From assembly GCA_036365455.1 (NCBI GenBank), contig JAWQUS010000032.1:11319501-11383500 (forward strand): a stretch of DNA of 64,000 nucleotides, written 5' to 3'. This DNA comes from Macrosoma leucophasiata (taxonomy: Eukaryota; Arthropoda; Insecta; Lepidoptera; Hedylidae). Under the pieces are notes generated by a model. That model saw only the letters and a program-made list of their open reading frames with translations, did not search any database and was not told where the DNA came from. Below, in pieces: positions 54,716-64,000 of this stretch. A program made the translations under genes and the position numbers. Numbering within the stretch: the stretch's first letter is position 1; each line of letters begins with the position of its first letter.

Positions 54716-55269
54716 GATGTATTATCTACCTATGTTACAGTCAAAACCGAAAAGTTTTTTTATAGAACGCGTTTTACCTCGTTATCTTAGAACTAGTTTT
54801 TATAAGATGTCTTTGTTAAAGCCAGAATTCCTTAAACTATAATATAAAATTAGTTATAAAAATGTTGTACTGTCAGCAAAAAAATACGCTCTTCGACCTA
54901 AACTTGCAAAGTCAGGGGCAACCACGCACAGTCTCCATCTCACCGGACAAACACGGGATTTATCGATCTATCTATCTGACCAACTTACAAAGAACTGGTT
55001 TAAACTTTTAATCGATATTCAATTTAAAGGTTAAAGTAATTCTAGTTATAACAATTCTTAAATAGAAAAATCGTCTCAAAACTGGTTTTATCTTTCACAT
55101 ATTATTTATCCTCAGTGATATTTCAATGTTAAAACGTAAAAAGAATTGCTTTAAGAACCTTAGATAATATGAGAATTCGCTTGTTGAGATAATTGTGCTT
55201 ATAAAATAGAATACTTTTGTGTTTACACGAAATGTGTCTGTTTTTAATTTACAATTCCTTGCTCAATTA
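54716..55269. other. 3' flank of gene D
   Basis: No clear AATAAA close to the stop and no repeat recognised. Confidence 0.4.
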
Positions 55270-56130
55270 ATCTAGAACCAAAATTATCCGTCACCGTGAA
55301 AGTGGATCGGAAGTGACCCGGCCAACTACAGGCCCATAGCAATAACCTCCCTACTGTGTAAGGGCATGAAGCGTGTGATCAACACACAACTGCTGCAGTA
55401 TCTAAAGAAGAACACCAGCTGATCAGCGACCGCCAATATGGATTCCATCATGGCAGATCTGCTAGTGATCTTGTAGTATAACTCACACACCGTTGGCCGC
55501 AAGCCTTAGAAAAGAATGAGGAAGCCTTGACAGTAACATATTTCTAAGGCTTTCGACCGGGTTCGGCACAGTATACTTCTCGCAAAACTACCATATTTCG
55601 GTTTTCCCGAGACGCTATGCAAGAGAAAAATCCAGTTTTCGATCTCAGCGTTTCATGCAGATTTTAGGTACTTGACGATCATCGTTGAGCGCTGATCGTC
55701 AGACTATCGCTGTTGTGCCGCAAGGCTCTGTGCTATCTGTCAAGCTCTTTCTTCTGCAAATCAACGAAATTTTCGAGCAAAATTCCAATTTTCATTGCTA
55801 TGCGGCTGACAATAATCACCCCAGTACACACAGTAAATACACACTACACTTAGACTAGCCGTGCAAATGCATCTCGGATGCTTATCAACAGGAAACAGGA
55901 TTAGACTTGTGTCTGAAATCGAGCACATTTTAGAGCAGGTTTTGGATTCGTGTCGACTTGATTTAGTGCACTTCAGCCCATTCACTATAGTTCCATAGTT
56001 CCATGGCACTCCACCATTAGTAAGAGCATCGGTATGATATATAGGTACCCAGAAAGTGTAAATTGGGGAACGAACTTCGTTCTGAGGCGTTCCCTTGGTG
56101 CTGCAATAAATATAAGGTTCTTCAAAAATG
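55270..56130 (+). mobile_element. Jockey/CR1-type LINE remnant, reverse transcriptase part
   Basis: Scattered + frames show PANYRPIAITSLLCK, then SDRQYGFHHGRSASDLV, KAFDRV (catalytic Asp region), LPYFGFPETLC, VVPQGSV and CYADN in place of the usual YADD. Stops and shifts at 55420, 55490 and 55550 make it a fossil. The end (about 55985-56130) matches the C-terminal LINE piece at 8330-8440 and 9150-9230. Confidence 0.75.
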
Positions 56131-56149
56131 GCGTCAAAAGATATATTTA

Positions 56150-56350
56150 TAACTAGCTGTTGCCCGCGGCTTCGCCCGCGTGGATGTCGTTTTATAAATA
56201 ACTAAGTAGCCTATGTTCTTTCTCAAAGTCAGTTCTATCTCTGTACCAAATTTCAATAAAATCGGTTCAGTCGTTTGGACGTGAATAGGACAAGGAACAG
56301 ACAGACAGACAGACAGAGTTACTTTCGCATTTTTAATATTAGTAGGGAAG
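56150..56350 (+). repeat. Small dispersed element with GACA microsatellite
   Basis: ACTAGCTGTTGCCCGCGGC to AATATTAGTAG, with CAGACAGACAGACAGA at 56299-56316. Similar in outline to 32045-32120. Confidence 0.5.
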
Positions 56351-57115
56351 TAGGGATTGCTTAGCATTTGTTGTTTCCAAGATGGACATTTTCGAGGAGC
56401 AAATTGTCCTTTACCTCATTTAATTTAAATGAATACTTTAGATGTTTTCTCAAATCTAAAATTACCTACACGCAAGTCACGCAAGCAAAAAAATCGCTAG
56501 CAACTAAACGGTTGCAACCACGTCGCTTGCGCCGCCACGCGGTTATCAATAAAAGTGATCCCAACATTGTAATAGTGGTGTAATCACTGTAATTTGATCA
56601 TTTTTACCCCTTACTGTAAAACGTTAGAATTAGGCTCACTGTAATATCACATTCATAGAACAATTAGACAAAACTTGCAATTTTGGATCAGTATTAAATT
56701 TATAGTGACACTGTATTTAGTGTTAAATCTACGTTAATTTCATCTCGGTAACTCTGTAATTTCATTTTAAGAGTTGGGAATACTGAGCAATGGTACCGTC
56801 CCGAAAAATACTATCTAGCACCCGAGCGAAGCGGGGCGGACCGCAAGTAGACAGACCTAAATTATTTTACCTCTAGCTACTTTTACCTCTATTCGGGGCA
56901 TCACAAGCGTGAAACTACTTAAAAAAATAGTGATGAGATACGAAAACATGTTAAGTTTACAAAATTATCTTATCAATTATTTACACTTCCACAGTGACTA
57001 CATATATATAGGTATCTATGCGTAATCTCATGCTCGAGCACGCATTTCGGTCGGTATTTGCGAAATAGAGAATTTAATACACAATAATATGTCTAAAGAT
57101 TTGTTTCTTAAATAA
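56351..57115. other. Spacer, no gene seen
   Basis: A 71-codon frame (56368-56583) has no recognisable features. The rest is AT-rich. Confidence 0.4.
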
Positions 57116-57416
57116 AACCGGTCAAGTGCGTGTCGGGGCATACCCACCGGGAAAGACCCACACTATATAGAAAACGAAAAATAAAAAAATTACCCGCGCG
57201 TTACACATAGGGGAGGTACCCTAAATATTTTTTTTTTTCATATTTTCATTCAACCACTTTGTTGGCGTGATTAAGGTGTATACTTGTGCCAAACTTCAAA
57301 TCTCTAGTACCATCAGTTTTTGCGCTAAACCGCGGACGGACAGACAGACAGGCAGATAGACAGACAGACAGACGGACATTGCGAAACTATAAGAGTTCCT
57401 TGTTTACGGAACCCTA
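57116..57416 (+). repeat. K element, shortened copy
   Basis: AAACCGGTCAAGTGCGTGTC to CTATAAGAGTTCCTTGTTTAC with internal deletion and a GACA run (57338-57372). Confidence 0.7.
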
Positions 57417-57419
57417 AAA

Positions 57420-57720
57420 AGTCTTTCATTCCAGCCGAAAGACATCCACTGCTGGACAAAGCCTTCCCCAAAGACGGCCCTGATGTTGTGCGTAATTTGG
57501 GGAGAATATGCCATATACGCCACGCTTGGCAAGCTAATTGGCGGTAGTTTTATCGCGTGACGCTGCTGCCCATCCCGCGTTATTATATTTACTGTCACCC
57601 TATTGAAATGGTTCGACCGCCATTGTTTGATTGACTGATTGCACTATTTGGAAGGATTCTCCTTCACAAGAGGCGAAAGAGTTGTCTCGTCCCAACGCCT
57701 TCAGTCCCATGAATCAAATG
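57420..57720 (-). repeat. X repeat / RTE 3' end, reverse
   Basis: CCAGCCGAAAGACATCCACTG is the reverse of the RTE-like LINE end at 22900-22940. It is followed by CACGCTTGGCAAGC and GCGTGACGCTGCTGCCC, the X family in reverse. Confidence 0.6.
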
Positions 57721-57965
57721 TGAGCATGGCATTGTTTAGGTAAGCTGCTGCTATTGTGTATGCCAAATCAAAAAAAATCTAATAGCTTTGGTGTTTGCAA
57801 TGGGACAGAAAATGGGTTAATTATATTTATAAGCCAGAGGGATGGCCTGGCCTATCTTTTAGACAATATCTTTTGCCATCCAACGTGGTAACGCTGCCAA
57901 CCTTCTCAGTGGCATACAATAGGTAGGGATGCGGCATTTTTAGACTCATCCTGTGTCTAGTTTGA

Positions 57966-58160
57966 CGACCCGGTTAGTCCAGCGGTGTGAGACGACCGTT
58001 TGATTCAAAGGGTCGCGGGTTCCATCCTCGCACCGGGACAAATATTTGTTTCGGGTCTGGTTGTTTGTGTATGTGTACAGCGGCACCCACGATACAAATT
58101 TATATTTATATCCAGTGTAAGGCCATGCGTGCAAGCGTATTTAAGTATTTATTAAATATA
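57966..58160 (+). mobile_element. tRNA-derived SINE, second type
   Basis: The head 57966-58040 has an A-box-like GGTTAGTCCAGCGGTG and a B-box-like GGGTTCCATCCTC, with CCCGGT/ACCGGG closing it. An unrelated body follows (TTTCGGGTCTGGTTG, GGCACCCACGATAC). The head does not fold as a working tRNA. Confidence 0.6.
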
Positions 58161-58364
58161 GAAGGAAAGATAATTAATATCTTGTTTAGATATTATAACA
58201 TTTTATTTCTAAATATTATTTATTAATTTTACTTCGTAAGCAAGTAGTTTTTAAATTATTTCCTTGTTAAGAAATAAGGTAAGTATGTTAATTTACGTAC
58301 GTCAGAAAATATGTAGGTATAAAAATTTGTAGGTAATAATACGTACGTACTACATATAGAATGG

Positions 58365-58545
58365 ACACTTCGATGTCCCACCGGATTTCCCGCCTCACCC
58401 AACCTCTTCCCCTCTTATGGGCGACGTTTGGTATTATCTACGTGCTACGCGTGCGCGTGTAAATACACGTCACTGATTGATGTCTGTGCAATAGAGACCA
58501 AATTAAGCGTTTGTATGGAATTTTGGCGGAGTGTACGTACGATAA
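58365..58545 (+). repeat. Y repeat, copy 2
   Basis: Forward match to 30362-30560. It is bordered on the right by the palindrome TACGTACGATAAGCGTACGTA. Confidence 0.6.
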
Positions 58546-58559
58546 GCGTACGTACGCTT

Positions 58560-59385
58560 ATAATACGAGTATACTTACTTCAAATTTCTAATCGCACTTG
58601 ACGTATGATATGTCAGCACCTTTGCTTATCACGTCATTATGTATCTGATCTATAATTTATGTAACAATGATCTAACTCCAGACACTTCTACACGATCTAC
58701 AGTAAAGTGAACAGTGCCAGCGAATTGTCTCATTTGATAAATACAAATGTAAGTTGCGATTATTTTAAGAGAGATGCAATTTATAGTTCCGTCGTTATTA
58801 TAGTTTACATTATAAGCACAAAACTTTAATTCGAGTTTATAGCATTTATTTGTTAGACTAAGAACTGGAAAAAAAATTGTTTAGTTTTCAATTTTATACT
58901 TATCAAATGTTTTTGTTTGTAATATTTTCCTTATTCGTAGTTCACCTGTAAATAGTAGGTACCTACTTTTTGTTGGTGCTAGACAAATAGTAGATGTCAG
59001 TGTTTTAGGGCTTAAGCATTCCCGCGTTGTACCTAGTAGGTAGGTACCTTATTTCGGCTCTGTGATCTGACTGTGATGTGACACAGTAATGAAGAATGGC
59101 ATGGTATTTACATTTAGGTACCTATAGACTTTTTATATTGATGTTAAGTGATGACTGCAGCCTATAGACCCACACCAGTTTACATGTGCTTAGGTGTTAA
59201 CATTATCAATATCAGAATCAGATAAATAAGCGCATTTCGACACCGTGATTGTATCGGAAAATAAGGTAGTTATTTGCCATTGCACACGGATATGCATAAA
59301 TGCATAAAACACAATGACACAGATAAATCTTGATATTTTTATGTGATAACATTTATCTCAGCTTATATGTACTAAAATTATATGT
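58560..59385. other. Spacer, no gene seen
   Basis: AT-rich; an R fragment at 59137-59182 (GATGTTAAGTGATGACTGC). A leader exon of gene E could lie in this region but no signal stands out. Confidence 0.4.
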
Positions 59386-59387
59386 AA

Positions 59388-59908
59388 AAACGGTCAAGTG
59401 CGTGTCGGGCCACGCGCAGTGTAGGGTAGTTCTTAGGTGTGATTAATGTGATTAATGTAATGAAAAAAAAAAAATATATTTTCTATCGAGTTGTTAAAAA
59501 ATTTCGAGTAGGTAAGTATTACATTTGGTCGACTATTACTCGCAAACCTGTAAGGTATGATAGTTTTCCTTTTAATTTCGGTATATGCTGCTACTATTGT
59601 CGTAACGTTTGAATTTCAAACAATAACCGTTTAGTTGGTAGAAGGGGGGTGACACTTGACTCTAACGAAAATTGGAATTGTAAAGCTTAATAAGTCACGA
59701 ACAATAAGCTAAATCCAAAAATGATGTTAGCATACCCCTAACATTCTTGAAAGACTTATCCAACAATATCCCACACTATATAGAAAAAAAAAATCAAGTG
59801 TCAAGTCTCTAGTACCTACCAATAGTTTTCGCGCTAAACCGCGGACAGACAGACAGACGGACATGGCGAAACTATAAGGGTTCGTTGTTTACTACGAAAC
59901 CCTAAAAA
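59388..59908 (+). repeat. K element copy
   Basis: AACGGTCAAGTGCGTGTCGG to CTATAAGGGTTCGTTGTTTAC, about 520 bases, most of the family interior kept. Confidence 0.72.
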
Positions 59909-60099
59909 TGAAATCCGAGTTAGATAAACACCTTTATTTTATTATCTATATGACATGTGTCACATTATAATGTATAAAATTAATAGAATTTTACGGTAGC
60001 TGTATCGAACGAGATCAATAAAGAGAAGACACAGCCAACAAACAGGCGGTTCCGTTTTTAAATTGATTTTTAAGATATTACTGGATATTATTTTTAAGA

Positions 60100-60389
60100 T
60101 TACTGGTGGTAGAGTTCCAGTGACGGAGCTCGCGGGCGTAGGCACCACCGCATTACCTAATATACTTGCCGCTAAATGGTAGTGTACAGCACTATCGTGT
60201 TTCGGTCAGGTGGTAATGTACGGCCCTGTAATTTCCGGCACAGAGGCATAACACCTTAGGCCTTAGGAGTGGTAACGCATTTGCATTTTGACCTTGGTCT
60301 TTGTGTAAGTGTCTATAGGCTGCAGTCATCACTTAACATCAATGTGAACTGCATGCTTGTTTACCACTTCCATTACATAAAAAAAAAAA
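60100..60389 (+). repeat. R retroposon, full copy
   Basis: TTACTGGTGGTAGAGTTCC to CCATTACATAAAAAAAAAA. About 175 bases before gene E's first exon. Confidence 0.87.
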
Positions 60390-60564
60390 TAGTTTTTATC
60401 CAACCCCTCTAGTTGCATCATCTGATCTAATTAAAATAAGCAGATCGGTGTAGGTCTTTTCTAATATCCTATCTTAGACTATTAGGTACCTATTCAGATT
60501 ATTAAACATCGTATTAATTTCACATAACTATTCTTATTTTTAGAAAAGTTTCAAGTTAATTATA

Positions 60565-63500
60565 ATGACGGTGTTGAAGAATTCAAGCGACGCAGTATTT
60601 TGGTACTGTTACGAACTTGGTGCTCGAATAGCTGCTAAAACGGGTAACCCTGACAATAGGTTTCATTTGGGACATCTTATTCTACAAGGTTTTAAAGATG
60701 CACCTGATTTTATTCTACAGGTAAGAAAAAAAATCGGTCTATGTATATATAAATTAAAGATGAGTTAAAACATTTAAGAGACAAAACAAAGAGCTAACTA
60801 AAGGAGATGTTGCAAAAATGTATGGACCTCCAGCCATGTATTGTACACAATATCATTAACAGGCAAAATCAATAAAGAAACGTTTTTTTTACTGCTTAAT
60901 TTCACTTATTTAGTTTTGTTTGCAGATACAAAACATTATTTGCAGTTAGAAAATGTTTTGTAACTGCAAACAAAACAGTTAGAATTTCAACTCAAAACCA
61001 ACATGGCGAATATGGCGGGCGATGTCATTTTTGACAAATTCCACTAATAATCGATACTAATCGATTTCCAATTTAAAGAAATTCATCGTAACTTCTTTAA
61101 ATTGATCGATTAGATACATCGTTTTTTTGTTAATATGTGATGCAGTAGTAAGATACAGATAGCATAGTTTTGTCTATTTACATTATCTACATAGGTACTA
61201 TAGGCTGTATCGCCACCATGTGTAACATGGTTGAAAATGATAAAATCGTTTGAATTAAATGTGGTTGTAACTCTAAAATATGTTTTTGAATAAATTAATT
61301 GTATTTTTTTCGGATTCTTCTTTAATTTACCCATTTTTTGAGGTAGTGTACGAACTAGAGCCGAGATCGCAACATCTCCTTTATTGCACACCTCTCGTGC
61401 CTCTCTTACATATTAACGTCAATAATTTAGGAATACATAAACATTAGATATTATTTTTTTTTAGTTGTTTAGATCTACTGTTATCTATTATCATAGTGTC
61501 TGGGTTTTTTATAAGATTGCGGTCATACTTGAGATAGCTATATACCCGACAAGAGACATATATATATTTTAGTTACCTACTATTTCTCATGCTTAAGCAA
61601 TTTTCGTTCATTCCATTTACGTTTTTTAATTATTACTGTTTGAATAAGATTAATGTTTTTATTAAAAAGACTGAGTTTGTTCTGTAGCGTTGTTCTTCTC
61701 AGTAGAGACTGCACTTTAAACTCTATTAAATGAGTCCTAACAATTTTTTTTATTTATTTGAGAGTTCACTCTTTTGTGTTATTTTTGATCATATTTTTTT
61801 GCTGTGTTACGTAACTTCACACCTGTAATCCCCGAAGGGGTAGGCAGAGGTAAATTCTTGCATTCAAGCATACATGCAAACACCCACGATTCGCTGGTTA
61901 CGTTTTTTGGCCCATCTAATAAGTGGCGAGCCTGTTTCCATCGCCGGGCACATTACCAAACTTCGAAGCACCTACTGGGAAAACCAGAAAATGTAAAAAT
62001 CCGAATAGAACCAGAGTTAAAGATTTTAAATATCTCTGATACCGCCCGACTCGGGAATCGGAACTAGGACCTCCAGCGTAGAAGTAGTGGCCTGCTACCA
62101 CTAGGCTACTGACGCAGAATGGCGGGTTAATTATTCACTATAGATATCTAGTTTTAAAATATTTTGACGTATTGTCAAAATATTATACTAATATAAGCAA
62201 TTTTTAGATGTATGTTTAATTTTTATGAATAAATTTAATAAATTAAGGCAGAAGATGTTTATTTGCAAACCGTCAAGTAACTGTTAATTAATCTATTATT
62301 GCTCTTTGTTTATGCTATCAGTTATAATTGAAACCTTACGGGAGAGTAATTAATTATATATAAGATTATGCTGCATTGTTCACACACGAATTGATATTCA
62401 ATTTATAAAATGTATCATACATTGTTAAGTTTATTTTAGCTTTGGCTCCAAATATTTTTTTTTTCGTTTAACTGCAGTTGCAAAAAAAAACTATTTATGC
62501 TTTTATACTATTTCAGTATTCTGCAGAAATTTAATATTTTTGTTTATTTTGTTTAATAGACAGATGGCGCTACAGATGAGTCGGAAACATTCGGTTTGGC
62601 ACTGCAGAGATCTGTGCAATGCGCGACCGCGTTCAGAAATATCGGATTGAAGACGGGCGATAATATTACGTTAATTGCTCCGAACCATATTCATCTGACA
62701 ACACCATTCTATGCGGCACTTTATCTGGGAGTAGGCATTTCTGGAATTGACACTACATTGAAAGTCGGTGAGTGCGATGTTCTTTCGGAATGCAATACCG
62801 AATCAGTAGTTTAAGGAATTAGTAGTAAGCCAATGAAATTAATATGTATAAGTATACAAAACAATGTAAAAAGAAGAATGCTGAAAGAACACTCTGTAAA
62901 CCGTTATTTTCCCCGTGTACATAAAAATAAAACAAAAGAAATAAAATAAAAAATAAAAGGCAGAACAGGAAACAGATAGATGGGTATCGCCCCCATAAAA
63001 ATTGTGAAAGATTATAATAATAATAAATAATAATAACAACGCGAACAAGTATGAAAGTGGAAACAGAAAATATAGGCTGTGATTAAGTCACAGGCAGTTT
63101 GAAAAAAAATTTTAAAAAATCCGGGATACCGGTATATAAAAATACCGACGTTTATTTGGCGGGAACCTTGAAAGATGCGTGTGGTGCTCTCATTTTATTT
63201 CATTTTCTTGGTGTATTTTTGAGTTATATTAAATAAAGTTGGTGGCATTTTGTTTGATTTAAGCTTATTACAGTGCTCGAGTATAGTGAAATAGAATAAC
63301 AGTGCGAAAACACGTTTTTTCGGGTTGCCTCCAAAACTTCATTGTAAATGTTCTGGTAAAGTAGCCATCTCTTTACTAGAATTTCTGACTGTGACTGACT
63401 GACGGACTGAGAAATTGACTGACGGCTCTGACTTTTACGTTGCTTATTGCGAATTACGAAATATCGTTTTACTTGACACTGGCAATATGCATAATAAGAT

Positions 63501-63883
63501 ACCTTAAAATTAAATAAAAAAATACCGACAACCCTTTTGCTATGCGCGGGAATTTTCATTTCGTTATCCAAATACTATGTCATTATCATGCCACGTCCCA
63601 TCAACAACTAAAGAAGAAAAACCTAACTTATGGCGAATTAAAAAAAATATTTTTAAGTTTATGTCAACATATTTGTTATTTCAGTCGAACTCCGGGATAG
63701 TTTCAAAATAACCAGGCCAAAAGTAGTATTCTGTCAAAATGAGAAATGTATAACCGTGCGAGAAGCCCTTAATGAGTCAAAATTAAATGCAAGAATAGTA
63801 GTTTTTGATTCCAATGAAAAAGACATCGGCTACCAAAATTTCCTCAAAACGTATGGCAGCGATGCATCTGTTGAAACATTTAA
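60565..63883 (+). CDS. Gene E: luciferase-like acyl-CoA synthetase, 5' part (exons 1-3)
   Basis: Start of a fifth paralogue, cut off by the right edge of the window. Exons 60565-60720, 62560-62767 and 63685-63883 use the same sizes and splice phases as exons 1-3 of B (156, 208 and 199 nt) and encode about 187 residues with no stop. Recognisable family stretches are GNPDNRFHLGHLILQ and DAPDFILQ in exon 1, DGATDESET and YAALYLGVGISGIDTTL in exon 2, and ITRPKVVFCQ in exon 3. The sequence is closer to D than to A-C. The ATG follows a TTTTTAG acceptor by 20 bases, again suggesting a leader exon. Exon 4 with the ATP-binding loop should lie just beyond 64000. Its activity cannot be judged from the N-terminal part. 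Confidence 0.9.
60800..61382. mobile_element. Inverted-repeat DNA element (family M), copy 2
   Basis: Same 14-base ends as 36808-37277 and similar throughout, plus a small extra hairpin near 60915-60975. In intron 1 of gene E. Confidence 0.75.
61812..62117 (-). mobile_element. tRNA-derived SINE, family T
   Basis: Reverse copy with GTAGCCTAGTGGTAGCAGG on the minus strand; the B box is mutated (GTTCCGATTCC). In intron 1 of gene E. Confidence 0.75.
63152..63516 (+). repeat. H retroposon, full unbroken copy
   Basis: From GGCGGGAACCTTGAAAG to an A-rich end at 63516, flanked by AAAATACCGAC on both sides (near 63140 and 63515), a target duplication of about 11 bases. This copy shows what the mariner and the RTE-like LINE interrupted elsewhere. 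In intron 2 of gene E. Confidence 0.8.
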
Positions 63884-64000
63884 GTGAGTACCTATATTAT
63901 ATATTATTATACTATATCCCCTTTTCTTAAGTCTACTTTCCATCTCGCAACCTAGCGTCCTTCACTACGTGTGGTCTCGATTCCAGCACAAGTCTGCTCC

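Noticed and set aside
57966..58040. A tRNA gene on the plus strand
   Set aside because: The anticodon stem does not pair properly and a SINE body follows.
491..63883. Naming these genes luciferase
   Set aside because: Luciferase-specific pocket residues are replaced and the family is mostly acyl-CoA ligases; light emission cannot be inferred.

Overview
The window looks like one piece of an insect genome, most likely a moth or butterfly. It is AT-rich, the genes are cut into many short exons with GT-AG introns, all genes lie on the + strand, and the spaces between exons are packed with mobile elements: a mariner, RTE-like and jockey/CR1-like LINE remains, tRNA-derived SINEs, Helitron-like ends, fold-back elements. 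I see no bacterial features, operons or CRISPR array. The species is not determined.

The genes form one tandem array of five paralogues of the luciferase-like / 4-coumarate-CoA-ligase-like acyl-CoA synthetase family (ANL superfamily, AMP-forming). I call them A to E. A (491-5665) lacks its first six exons, which lie left of the window. B (6931-23398) and C (25409-39270) are complete, 11 coding exons and 543 residues each. D (44206-54715) is complete, 11 exons and 550 residues. E (60565-63883) shows only its first three exons. Where they can be compared, the copies share exon boundaries and splice phases, and no stop or frameshift was seen in any exon. A, B and C are close relatives; D and E are more diverged. 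The ATP-binding loop, the YG-M/L-S-E motif, the TGD aspartate, the DRLK arginine and the C-terminal lysine are present in every copy where that exon is visible. The luciferase His-His pair is Gln-Trp, and the conserved glycine of the hinge motif is Asn or Ser. Copies A-D end in Lys-Arg-Glu, with no SKL-type peroxisome signal. The substrates cannot be read from the sequence, but the array looks like a set of active ligases with an altered acyl pocket.

Layout: 1-5665 gene A, with a tRNA gene of leucine shape in its intron; 5666-6930 flank with a tandem duplication and B's promoter; 6931-23398 gene B, whose intron 1 (5.6 kb) and intron 10 (2.6 kb) are swollen by elements; 23399-25408 spacer; 25409-39270 gene C; 39271-44205 spacer with a mariner nested in a retroposon; 44206-54715 gene D; 54716-60564 spacer with LINE remains; 60565-64000 start of gene E.

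Repeats: the commonest is a retroposon of about 290 bp (family R here) that starts TTTTACTGGTGGTAG and ends in poly-A, with roughly 18 whole or partial copies. Several repeats sit at equivalent places in two or three paralogues. They therefore predate the duplications and can be used to order them. All comparisons were made by eye.
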